A stretch of DNA of 64,000 nucleotides from Flavobacteriaceae bacterium GF1 (GTDB lineage Bacteria > Bacteroidota > Bacteroidia > Flavobacteriales > Flavobacteriaceae), in NCBI GenBank assembly GCA_009797885.1, contig WNKP01000018.1, positions 22,058-86,057 of the forward strand, written 5' to 3'. Numbering within the stretch: position 1 is the stretch's first letter; each line of letters opens with the position of its first letter. Of the stretch, positions 34,277-42,442 are shown one piece after another. The position numbers and the translations under genes were made by a program. A model generated the notes under the pieces. It was not told the DNA's origin, searched no databases, and was given only the letters and a program-made list of their open reading frames with translations.

Positions 34277-35602
34277 ATGAAATCTAAAATTGGAATTCTT
34301 GTAGTTCTTTTTACAGGCTTTTCGATGTCCTCACAGGAACTATTGACCTTGGACGGGGCCATATCGACTACGCTTGGTAAAAACTATGATATTAAAATAG
34401 CCCGGATGGATACCGTTGTTTCCAATAACAACGCCACCTGGGGCAATGCGGGACTATTGCCCAATGTATATGTGGATGGGGCATATAACTATAGTGAAAA
34501 CAATACGGACATCGAGATTGCCCCTTTGGAACCGGGAGGTACGGCCAGTAACATTAATGTTGATGCTGCCGAGACCACTCGTGAAAATGCATCCATTAAT
34601 CTAGAGTATACGCTTTTTGATGGTCTAGGCGGATATCATCGATTGGAATTGTTGCGATCTGTTAACGAGGCAACGGCCTTGCAGACGCAGCTTTTGGTGG
34701 AAAACACCGTTCTCAATACGGTATTCCTCTACCTTAATGTGGCGACCCAACAGGCCAATTTGACGATTTCTGAGGAACAGTTGGCCATTAGTGCAGAGCA
34801 ATTGCGAAGGGCGAAATCACAGCAACGTTTTGGAGCGGCGAATCAGACTAAGGTTTTGCAGGCAGAGGTCAATGTGAAGAATGACAGTGTTTCGCTACGG
34901 CAAAACAAATTGCGCTACCAAATTGCCAAAACCGATCTCAATGTTTTTATGGGTCGGGATCCCAAATTGGACTTTACTGTTTTGGAAACCGTGGAATTCC
35001 ACCCCATGGTCGCCAAGGAGGAATTGGAACGGAAGGTTGTCCAGAATAATGCCAGGATCCAGATTGCCCTTAGCGGACTGGATATTGCGGAAAGTGAACT
35101 TTCCGTAAATAGGGCCAATCGCTATCCCAAATTGTTCTTGAATGGAGGATATAGCTATTTCAACGAGGAGAATGAAGCGGGCCTCATACAAGCCACACAA
35201 CTGGATGGCTGGAATGTTGGAGTGGGACTACGATTGAACGTATTTGATGGGGGCAGGGTAAACCGGAGTATACAAAATGCCAAAATAGCCTTGGAACAGC
35301 AGCAGATACAAAAGGATAAAGTAAAACTGGAGGTACTACGGGATTTTGAAAATAGCCATACCGAATACCTCCAATCCCTGGAAGACCTGAGAATTGAGCA
35401 GTCCAATCAGGTCACCTTTGAGCAGAATTTTGAACGCAGTCAGATCGATTTTGATAATGGTCAGATAAGCAATACGCAATTGCGTGATGCCCAGTTGGAC
35501 CTTTCTGCGGCCAAACTTCGAATTATCAGGGCTACCTACAAGGTCAAGCAGTTTGAAGCCCAATTGTTACAGCTTACAGGGGCCATGCTATCCGTGAATT
35601 GA
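34277..35602 (+). CDS. outer-membrane efflux protein, TolC family (second pump)
   Basis: The outer-membrane channel of the second pump, 441 residues from the ATG at 34277 (a GTG at 34274 overlaps the permease stop). A cleavable signal peptide (MKSKIGILVVLFTGFSMSSQ) without a lipobox contrasts with the lipidated OMF of the first pump. Two long helical-hairpin repeats are visible, with the typical NRYPKLFLNGGYSY strand in between. Confidence 0.93.
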   Translation: MKSKIGILVVLFTGFSMSSQELLTLDGAISTTLGKNYDIKIARMDTVVSNNNATWGNAGLLPNVYVDGAYNYSENNTDIEIAPLEPGGTASNINVDAAETTRENASINLEYTLFDGLGGYHRLELLRSVNEATALQTQLLVENTVLNTVFLYLNVATQQANLTISEEQLAISAEQLRRAKSQQRFGAANQTKVLQAEVNVKNDSVSLRQNKLRYQIAKTDLNVFMGRDPKLDFTVLETVEFHPMVAKEELERKVVQNNARIQIALSGLDIAESELSVNRANRYPKLFLNGGYSYFNEENEAGLIQATQLDGWNVGVGLRLNVFDGGRVNRSIQNAKIALEQQQIQKDKVKLEVLRDFENSHTEYLQSLEDLRIEQSNQVTFEQNFERSQIDFDNGQISNTQLRDAQLDLSAAKLRIIRATYKVKQFEAQLLQLTGAMLSVN

Positions 35603-35937
35603 ATTTTAATTGTATTGCAAATGACAAGCGAAGCGGCTTTTGCCAAATGTACACAACCCGTTTTCCCGGACCGGGCAGATTTGACCTATAAAAAACATAG
35701 GGTGTTGGTTGGTTGATAGCGGCCTTAAGTGGGTCAGGGATAGCTATCTACCCTGGCCCGCTTTAAAGAATACAAGAGGACACACTGTGTTGTGTTTGAC
35801 CGTTTGAATTAGTTGGTGTTTTGTGGGTGTTCTTAATAGCAGCCCAAATCCATTTCCATAAGGAGTGTGGAAAAAAGGGCTGCTATTTCGTATCCAGTGC
35901 GTATCAGGAAATAAAAAACAAAAAAAAGGAAGTGACA
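35603..35937. other. intergenic region with long palindrome
   Basis: About 335 bp without a convincing gene. It holds a strong hairpin (35727-35763, listed separately). The upstream extension of the cyclase reading frame begins at a TTG at 35821 but the residues encoded there look non-coding. Confidence 0.5.
35727..35763. repeat. 13-bp stem palindrome downstream of the efflux operon
   Basis: Arms 35727-35739 (AAGTGGGTCAGGG) and 35751-35763 (CCCTGGCCCGCTT) pair over 13 positions with two G-T pairs; the 11-base loop contains ATAGCTAT, itself palindromic. No T-run follows, so it is not a textbook terminator; it may end transcription of the pump operon or bind a protein. Confidence 0.55.
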
Positions 35938-37023
35938 TTGTCCAAAAAAATACAGCCGCTATTGGAATACTTGATAATCCTACTATTCTTTATCGCGGGC
36001 TGCAACTTGTTTATCTATTTCAAGACGGCCGGATTGAACAGTGTATTCCTGGATTTGGGGAATAGACCCTTTAATCCTGTTGAAGCCCACATCAAGGCTA
36101 CGCTCGGCGGTTTGTTCTATGGACTTGTGCTTATTGGTTTTGAAACATTGATTTACCCAAAACTGGGCCTCTATTTAAAACGGGGGCAGCGGCGCTTTTT
36201 TTGGTTGTTGTCCATACCATTGCTCATAGTAGGTTCCATTATCATTATCAATGCCGCTTACAGTCATTATGTGTTGGATAGCTACTGGGAGGAATCGGTG
36301 GTCATGGCGTTGGAATTTGTAAAATCAAGCTTGTTCATTTCTTTCCTGGTTTATGGCATCTTTATGAGCTTGGCCGTAAGCTTTGTAAGGCAGCTACGGA
36401 TCAACTTCGGGGAAACCGTCTTTTTGAACTATCTCTACGGAAAATACTCGAACCCATTGGTAGAGCGCCGTACCTTCATGTTCCTTGATCTAAATAATTC
36501 CACCCATATCGCTGAATCCCTGGGCCATGTGAAATACAGCCGCTTTTTGAACAAATGCTTCAATGATATTTTAAATGCCCTCCAGACATTTCGTTTCGAC
36601 ATTTACCAGTTTGTAGGGGATGAGATTGTGTTCACATGGGAAATACGGAAGGACAATGATGGAAAGGCCATAAAGATGTACAGTGCCATTCAAAAAGCTT
36701 TGGAAGGTAACCAAGGGGAATATGCCAGGCTTTTTGGGTTTGCACCTGTATTTAAGGCTGCCGCCAGTTCTGGTAGTGTTACCGCTACCATTGTGGGAAA
36801 ACGGAAAAAGTCCATCGCTTACCATGGGGACGTGCTGAACACTACGGCACGTTTGCTGGGACTGTGCAAACCTTTAAAAAGCCCCCTGCTGTTTACTGAT
36901 TTTTATCTCAAAAACCTTCGGCAACCCTTGTTTTTTAAGCCCAAATTCTTAACAGAGTTAAAACTGCAGGGCAAAAACAATAGTAGTAAGATTTATGCAC
37001 CTGAAAATATGATGATGGTATGA
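35938..37023 (+). CDS. membrane-bound class III adenylate/guanylate cyclase
   Basis: About 361 residues from the TTG at 35938, which has AAAGGAAG at a good distance upstream; no ATG lies near. Four hydrophobic helices in the first ~180 residues are followed by a class III cyclase catalytic domain. Metal-binding Asp occur in TFMFLDLNNSTHIAE and in DIYQFVGDEIVFTW, the two expected positions, and YHGDVLNTTARL is the conserved C-terminal block carrying Asn/Thr/Arg. It should make cAMP or cGMP; the membrane part may sense a signal. Its stop overlaps a short 30-codon frame ahead of the TetR gene. Confidence 0.85.
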   Translation: MSKKIQPLLEYLIILLFFIAGCNLFIYFKTAGLNSVFLDLGNRPFNPVEAHIKATLGGLFYGLVLIGFETLIYPKLGLYLKRGQRRFFWLLSIPLLIVGSIIIINAAYSHYVLDSYWEESVVMALEFVKSSLFISFLVYGIFMSLAVSFVRQLRINFGETVFLNYLYGKYSNPLVERRTFMFLDLNNSTHIAESLGHVKYSRFLNKCFNDILNALQTFRFDIYQFVGDEIVFTWEIRKDNDGKAIKMYSAIQKALEGNQGEYARLFGFAPVFKAAASSGSVTATIVGKRKKSIAYHGDVLNTTARLLGLCKPLKSPLLFTDFYLKNLRQPLFFKPKFLTELKLQGKNNSSKIYAPENMMMV

Positions 37024-37112
37024 AACGGATATTACTGGTAAGCCAAAAGGAAAGCAACAGTTCCATATTTCAGTCCCATATGGGCATTAACCTACTGCGA
37101 AACTTAAAATGA
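37020..37112 (+). CDS. possible 30-residue peptide
   Basis: ATG at 37020 overlaps the cyclase stop (ATGA) and opens a 30-codon frame (MKRILLVSQKESNSSIFQ...). The coupling is suggestive, but the peptide has no recognisable feature and may be chance or the remnant of a longer gene. Confidence 0.2.
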   Translation: MKRILLVSQKESNSSIFQSHMGINLLRNLK

Positions 37113-37140
37113 TTTACAGGTTTAATTGAAACGCATCACC

Positions 37141-37716
37141 ATGATACAGAATAGGAACAACATATTGGAGGCATCGGCCCATTTTTTATTACAACAGCAC
37201 AAGGGTCAGTACACCATGGATAAATTGGCTGCCGACCTGAACTGTAGCAAAAAGACCATTTATAAATATTTTGGTTCAAAGCAAGAGCTGATTCAGGGTA
37301 TCCTTAAAAGCGAAATCGATAAAATGGAGCAGGAATTTGAACGACTGGATATCGCTATTTGTGACCCTTTGGAAAAGGTTTTGGAGGCACTTTACCTGAT
37401 GAATGAAATGGTTCGTAAAATTTACCATTCCACTTTATATCAACAATCACAAGGTAAAAACCTGTTAATGGAAAATTACTTTGATTTTCGGGTCAATGTG
37501 TTTGAGTTATATCTCAAACGTTTTTTTAAGCCTTTCGAAAACGACTTTCAAGGGGGTTTCAAAACTACCGGGATGCTGTCACATTTGATCATAGATGCCA
37601 TTGAGGGGCATTATTTCTATACACTTAAAGCGGGTAAACGGATTTCGGACAGGGATTTTGTGGACGGCCTGGCCTTTTTGATACATCGGACCCTTGTAAA
37701 TGTAGCTGCCGCATGA
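37141..37716 (+). CDS. TetR family regulator
   Basis: A 191-residue TetR-type repressor from the ATG at 37141 (a TTG at 37126 is possible). The N-terminal HTH is clear: YTMDKLAADLNCSKKTIYKYFGSKQELIQGIL. The ligand-binding part is helical and unassigned. Its stop overlaps the start of the ion-channel gene by 4 bp, so the two form an operon; the regulator may also control the upstream pump or the downstream envelope genes. Confidence 0.9.
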   Translation: MIQNRNNILEASAHFLLQQHKGQYTMDKLAADLNCSKKTIYKYFGSKQELIQGILKSEIDKMEQEFERLDIAICDPLEKVLEALYLMNEMVRKIYHSTLYQQSQGKNLLMENYFDFRVNVFELYLKRFFKPFENDFQGGFKTTGMLSHLIIDAIEGHYFYTLKAGKRISDRDFVDGLAFLIHRTLVNVAAA

Positions 37717-38048
37717 TCCTATATATCGTATATATATTCCGCTTTTTCCACTGGCAGAACTTTGGAAAGCTATCGGCCATGACGCTCTTCTTTATTTTTC
37801 TGGGAACCGTGGTATACCGGGTTTTTGAGGGTTGGAGCTGGTTGGATTCCTTTTATTTTTCGGTGATAACCTTAACCACGGTAGGTTACGGTGAACTATT
37901 TCCAACCACGGCCTTCACCAAAATTTTCACAGCGTTTTATATTCTTGCCGGTCTTGGCCTTATGCTACATTTCGTAACTGCATTTTTCGAGTATCGAAAG
38001 GGATTATTGGATGGGTTTTCCCTAAGGAAACCACGAATAAAACACTAG
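37713..38048 (+). CDS. two-TM ion channel (potassium-channel pore)
   Basis: A 111-residue membrane protein with two helices around a pore loop. The selectivity filter is TLTTVGYGELFPTT, the TVGYG signature of potassium channels, preceded by the pore helix WLDSFYFSVI. The basic tail has no RCK domain. It lies in an operon with the TetR gene (4-bp overlap). Confidence 0.9.
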   Translation: MILYIVYIFRFFHWQNFGKLSAMTLFFIFLGTVVYRVFEGWSWLDSFYFSVITLTTVGYGELFPTTAFTKIFTAFYILAGLGLMLHFVTAFFEYRKGLLDGFSLRKPRIKH

Positions 38049-38115
38049 GACACCATCATAAAAACACAATGCCAAACCATAGAATAGTAACATCAATTTA
38101 AATAAATCCATTCCT

Positions 38116-38541
38116 ATGAAAAAGTCGATCAGCATTATCATGATTCTTTTGAGCGCAACCATTTCCATTTATGCCCAAACCTCAAATGTTACAGTGAAAA
38201 TCAAAGAAATTGGGAAACGGAGGGGTACTATTTACGTCATGCTCTTTAAAAATGAAGAGGGCTTTCCCAAAGAAAAGGACAAAGCTTACAAGATTGGAAA
38301 AGTTACCGAATATGGAGATGAGGTTTCCTATACGTTTCAAGGCGTGCCCCTAGGGAACTATGCCCTTACCTTTTTTCAGGATGAGGACGGCAATGGGGAG
38401 TTGGACACCAATTTTATGGGTATCCCCAAAGAGCCGGTTGGAGCATCAAACATGACCAAATTTGGGAAACCCAGTTACCGTAAGTGCGTATTTGTTCTTG
38501 GGGAAGAAGATGTGGGGATGGAGCTGGGATTTATACTGTAA
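38116..38541 (+). CDS. DUF2141 exported protein
   Basis: A 141-residue protein with signal peptide (MKKSISIIMILLSATISIYAQ) and a DUF2141 beta-sandwich: VTVKIKEIGKRRGTIYVMLF, then the highly typical ALTFFQDEDGNGELDTNFMGIPKEPVGAS. Function of the family unknown; periplasmic or surface location expected. Followed after 36 bp by a small outer-membrane protein, probably in one operon. Confidence 0.9.
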   Translation: MKKSISIIMILLSATISIYAQTSNVTVKIKEIGKRRGTIYVMLFKNEEGFPKEKDKAYKIGKVTEYGDEVSYTFQGVPLGNYALTFFQDEDGNGELDTNFMGIPKEPVGASNMTKFGKPSYRKCVFVLGEEDVGMELGFIL

Positions 38542-38577
38542 AAAAAATTTAATTATCTGAATATCAATAAAAATGTT

Positions 38578-39126
38578 ATGAAAATGAAAACTAGTTTAAA
38601 AATGATGAACAAAAAAAGCAGCCTTGTTTTAGTACTTTCCCTAACCCTTTATAGTCTTGCAATACAAGCACAGGAGGACGAGAAGAAGTCCTTTTTTGGT
38701 ATTGGTCTGAACGGTGGGGCTACAGTAGGTGATTTTGAGGATACCTATTCCAGTAATGTGGGGGTAGATGTTATTTATCTCCATAAGCTTTCCAACCGTT
38801 TTTATGTGGGGGGCAGTACCGGGTTTGCCAACTATTTTGGGGATACCCTGACTTCCGATGGCTTTGGGGATGTGGAACTTGACGACCTGCAGTTTATACC
38901 GGTCGCGGCCAGTCTTCGGGTGTCCCCGGTCAGAAACCTTTTGGGTGGTGTTGACATAGGTTATGCCTTTGGCCTGAATAACGGGAACGATGGAGGGTTT
39001 TATGCTTCCCCAAGGATTACCTATCTCGTCAATAAAAAGTGGCCCATTTTTGCGGGATATCGATTAATAGGTTTTGAGGACGAAAACCTGGGTGCCCTTC
39101 AATTTGGCATTGGCTTCATTTTTTGA
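38578..39126 (+). CDS. small outer-membrane beta-barrel protein
   Basis: A 182-residue protein with an N-terminal signal (ending around IQAQ) and alternating, glycine- and aromatic-rich strands ending in FQFGIGFIF-type Phe, as expected of an 8- to 10-strand outer-membrane barrel. The stretch DVIYLHKLSNRFYVGGSTGFANYFG is typical. Start could be 38578 or the ATG two codons later. Ligand or role unknown. Confidence 0.8.
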   Translation: MKMKTSLKMMNKKSSLVLVLSLTLYSLAIQAQEDEKKSFFGIGLNGGATVGDFEDTYSSNVGVDVIYLHKLSNRFYVGGSTGFANYFGDTLTSDGFGDVELDDLQFIPVAASLRVSPVRNLLGGVDIGYAFGLNNGNDGGFYASPRITYLVNKKWPIFAGYRLIGFEDENLGALQFGIGFIF

Positions 39127-39137
39127 AAGGGTTAACC

Positions 39138-40103
39138 ATGAGTACAGCGGTGACCTTGTTCAAAAAAGCAACGACACAGACCCTTCCAGTGGAGAGGCTA
39201 CGCTATTTCCATGTGCAGATGAGATTTAAAAGTTACATTTCAAGGAATGGAACACGTCATTTTTTACAATGGAGGCCATTGCGGATTCTGTTTTTTTTGC
39301 CTTTCGTTTTGGTTGGACAGTTTCATCAAAAGAAGAGTGTTGAAGAAGCATCCCTATGGCACAAATTTCAATATGACATGGGGAATGTTTTCAAGGGTAT
39401 GGGACATGTATATAGTCGGCCATTCCATTGGGATGGCAAGGACCTGACCACTTTTGGGAGTGTGGCAGGTGGAACCTTCCTGCTTTCCCTAGTGGATGAA
39501 AGGGCCCAGGATTTTTTTGAAGGACATGCCGATGATGTGCCCCAAGCCATACGGGATTATGGTTGGTACTATGGGAGTCCACAAAATAACTATATGCTAA
39601 CGGGGGTGGTGTACCTAACAGGGCTGTTCACTAAAGATGAGAAGCTTAGAAGAACGGGCGTATTGCTCATTTCTTCCGCTTCGGCCGCGGGCCTGTTTCA
39701 GCAGGCCGGCAAATATGCCTTCGGAAGGGCTAGGCCGCGTAGTGGATTGGAATACGATCACTTTAGACCGTTTAGTTCCGATAAGGACTTCCATTCCTTT
39801 CCATCCGGGCATACCGTATTGGCCTTTACCAATGCGTATGCTATTGCCAAACAATTCCGAAGTCCCTGGATAAAAGCCGGAATTTACACGGTTGGATTGG
39901 TGCCTGCGGTATCAAGGATGTGGGAACGGGCGCACTGGCTTTCGGATATCGTTTTTAGTATTGCCGTCAGCATATTCACGGTCGAAGCGGTGGATAACTA
40001 CCTGGACAAAAAGTATAGTGAAAAATACAATTCAAATCAGAAGAAACTGAATTGGGACCTAAGGGTTTCGCCGAATGGTATCGGAATGGCCCTGACATTC
40101 TGA
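39138..40103 (+). CDS. PAP2 family phosphatase
   Basis: A membrane-associated acid phosphatase of about 321 residues if started at 39138 (TTG at 39123 overlaps the previous gene; an ATG at 39220 is also possible, so the N-terminus is uncertain). All three PAP2 motifs are present: KYAFGRARPR, SFPSGHTVLA and SRMWERAHWLSD, with catalytic His in the second and third. Such enzymes remove phosphate from lipid phosphates such as undecaprenyl pyrophosphate or phosphatidic acid. Immediately downstream of the small barrel gene. Confidence 0.88.
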   Translation: MSTAVTLFKKATTQTLPVERLRYFHVQMRFKSYISRNGTRHFLQWRPLRILFFLPFVLVGQFHQKKSVEEASLWHKFQYDMGNVFKGMGHVYSRPFHWDGKDLTTFGSVAGGTFLLSLVDERAQDFFEGHADDVPQAIRDYGWYYGSPQNNYMLTGVVYLTGLFTKDEKLRRTGVLLISSASAAGLFQQAGKYAFGRARPRSGLEYDHFRPFSSDKDFHSFPSGHTVLAFTNAYAIAKQFRSPWIKAGIYTVGLVPAVSRMWERAHWLSDIVFSIAVSIFTVEAVDNYLDKKYSEKYNSNQKKLNWDLRVSPNGIGMALTF

Positions 40104-40123
40104 GCAAACATAAAAAACTAGGG

Positions 40124-40747
40124 ATGAGTGAAAGTACTAAAAAAAGAATACTGAATGCTGCATTGAACATTTTTGCCGAACATGGGTTTTCCGGAGCAAG
40201 AATGCAGCAAATCGCGGATGAAGCTGAGATCAACAAGGCCATGTTGCACTATTACTTCCATAGTAAACCATTGCTGTTTGAAGCGATTTTCAAAAGGAGC
40301 CTGGAAAAGATCAATAGGCTTTACTTGAACTGTTTTAGCAGGAATACCAGTTTTGAGAAAAAGATTGAAGACCTGGCCGAAGCCTATCTTGGATATTTGC
40401 AAAACAATCCCAAAGAAGCGCAATTGATCATCAACGGAATTGCCAAGAACCCCGGTCATTTTAGAAAACATATTGTTTCCGTTTTCGAGGAGGAACAATT
40501 CTTTGAACTGAGGTCATTGATCCATTCTGAATTTGCGGAGGGAAACATAAGGAACATCTCGCCTTACCACCTGCTGATATTAATGCTCCCCATGGCCATG
40601 TACCCGGTAATCACATCGAGTTTTTTGGGTGATATCCTGGATACGGATTCCCCTTGTTTTGCCAAACTCATACAGGCACAAAAAGCCCATATGATTGCGA
40701 TTACCGATCTCATTGTTTCCAATGAATCGGTTGTGGAGCCCAGGTAG
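40124..40747 (+). CDS. TetR family regulator
   Basis: A 207-residue TetR protein from the ATG at 40124; the frame extends upstream to a TTG at 40052 inside the PAP2 gene, which I do not accept. The HTH is textbook: ILNAALNIFAEHGFSGARMQQIADEAEINKAMLHYYFHSK. The C-terminal part resembles the YcdC-like ligand domain. It lies 20 bp after the PAP2 gene and may control that group. Confidence 0.9.
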   Translation: MSESTKKRILNAALNIFAEHGFSGARMQQIADEAEINKAMLHYYFHSKPLLFEAIFKRSLEKINRLYLNCFSRNTSFEKKIEDLAEAYLGYLQNNPKEAQLIINGIAKNPGHFRKHIVSVFEEEQFFELRSLIHSEFAEGNIRNISPYHLLILMLPMAMYPVITSSFLGDILDTDSPCFAKLIQAQKAHMIAITDLIVSNESVVEPR

Positions 40748-40865
40748 GGCGGTCATCATCGAAATACAAGAAACATTTGGTATCCTAGCAGCGATGGCTT
40801 ATTGTTTGGTAAATCCCAAATTAAAATTAGTACGTTAAAAGCCTAAGGGGTAATTTAGGCCCATT

Positions 40866-42044
40866 ATGGATAATAAGAAACTGAAAAAAATCGTAGCAAT
40901 TGTTACGACTTGCTTCATCATTTTGATTGGAATTGCCTTTGCGATAAATCCACAATTATTTAAGATTATTTGGTACCAAAAGCCTCAGGTGGATACCTAC
41001 CAAAGCTTTCCTTTACGAATGGTTGATATTGGAAATGACGTTTTCCATTTCAAAAGTGATACCACCAAAGGAAAGACATTGGATTCGCTTCGCGTAAAAA
41101 ATTGGGAAGGAGCGGACGTACCATTTATGGAATACTGTGCCAAAGGAGATGTATTGGCCTTTTTGGTTATTCGAAATGATACCATTATATACGAAAAATA
41201 TGACGGCAATTATAACAGGGCAAAGGTCTCCAATACCTTCTCGATAGGGAAATCAATAATTTCCATCCTTGTCGGAAAGGCAATAGATCAGGGGTATATC
41301 AAAAGTGTTGATCAAAAGATCATCGAGTTTTTACCTGAATTGAACGGAGTGGCCGGTTTTGAGGAGTTAACGATATATGATTTACTGAACATGAAATCCG
41401 GTCTTAAATTCAACAGGGTTGGGGATGGTTTGATTTCTGATATGTTCTCTGATGAAGCCAGGTTTTATTATTCCAATGATTTAAAGAGAGATCTTCTGAA
41501 CGTAAAAATAGAAACAGAGCCCGGGAGCCGTTGGAAATACAGTAACCTCGATCCTTTGATACTTACCTGGCTTCTTGAAAAAGCTACAGGTCAAAAAGTT
41601 TCCGAGTATTTTGAGAAGGAAATTTGGATACCTATTGGCGCCGAATATGCTGCTAGTTGGGGAATTGACCGCAAAGGTGGTTTGGAAAACTCGCCGAGTA
41701 GTTTTCAATGCACGGCCATCGATCTTGCGAAAATTGGCCGATTGTTTTTGCAAAATGGAATGCGTGATTCCATTGCGATAGTATCCCCTGATTGGATACA
41801 CCAAAGTACACATATTGACGAACGGAATAGAGGAAACACTTCAAAAGGTCTGCAGCGAGCAACACATCAATATTACTGGTGGCTACCACAGGAAGGTTTT
41901 GAAGGCGACTTTTCAGCAGAAGGATTAAGAGGGCAAAGACTCTATGTAAACCCTAAGGAGAATATTATAATCGTTCAATTCGCCCATCGGGGGTATGGGG
42001 GCTATCCGTATAGGAACATTTCAAGCCATTTCTCACTCAACTAA
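40866..42044 (+). CDS. beta-lactamase-like serine hydrolase
   Basis: A 392-residue member of the class C beta-lactamase/penicillin-binding-protein-like family with one N-terminal membrane anchor (about 9-27), so the catalytic domain faces the periplasm. The nucleophile motif SxxK is in NTFSIGKSIISILVG and the second motif YxN in WKYSNLDPLIL. The last third has YWWLPQEG and a late GLRGQRLYVNP block in place of the KTG box. Typical members are esterases or peptidases of unknown substrate rather than true lactamases. Base composition is already more AT-rich than the genes to its left. Confidence 0.88.
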   Translation: MDNKKLKKIVAIVTTCFIILIGIAFAINPQLFKIIWYQKPQVDTYQSFPLRMVDIGNDVFHFKSDTTKGKTLDSLRVKNWEGADVPFMEYCAKGDVLAFLVIRNDTIIYEKYDGNYNRAKVSNTFSIGKSIISILVGKAIDQGYIKSVDQKIIEFLPELNGVAGFEELTIYDLLNMKSGLKFNRVGDGLISDMFSDEARFYYSNDLKRDLLNVKIETEPGSRWKYSNLDPLILTWLLEKATGQKVSEYFEKEIWIPIGAEYAASWGIDRKGGLENSPSSFQCTAIDLAKIGRLFLQNGMRDSIAIVSPDWIHQSTHIDERNRGNTSKGLQRATHQYYWWLPQEGFEGDFSAEGLRGQRLYVNPKENIIIVQFAHRGYGGYPYRNISSHFSLN

Positions 42045-42442
42045 ATGTATTGTTGGATATGAATTACTTTTCCCAATGAACAACTGACTTCATAAAGTCT
42101 TTATGCGACTTCTACAATCCCCCGGAGGGATTAGAACCTACTTTTCGAAGCCCAAATAAATAAGGGTTTTCTGACCTTTTTAAAAAAGGAGCTTACAGCC
42201 TAGTTGACTTTTCTCAAGTTCAATTTAAAATTGAGGAAAACCCCCAGTTTTTTTAAGGTTTTTGTGCAGTGGGATTATAATCAAATATGCTAATTTGCTC
42301 GAACAAGCCTCAAACCTTTTTCCTAAGATTTTTCCTCCCTATCGTTTAGGTATCCCCCAAAAAAGTCTCAAATCTATGTCTATCGACATTAGGTTAGTTA
42401 GGTTTTGCCATTCAATTCACTAAGCATAAAAATAATCATTAG
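42045..42442. other. intergenic region with ssrA-like fragment, left edge of putative island
   Basis: No gene in this ~400-bp stretch. At 42122-42138 it contains CCGGAGGGATTAGAACC, which matches 16 of 17 bases of the T-arm end of ssrA (at 50519-50535). A weak hairpin-like AAGCCC/GGGTTT pair follows near 42149-42170. I read it as a possible attachment-site remnant. Confidence 0.4.

Noticed and set aside
42113..42170. tRNA gene near the left edge of the island
   Set aside because: Only a T-arm-like fragment is present; no acceptor, D-arm or anticodon stem can be folded around it.
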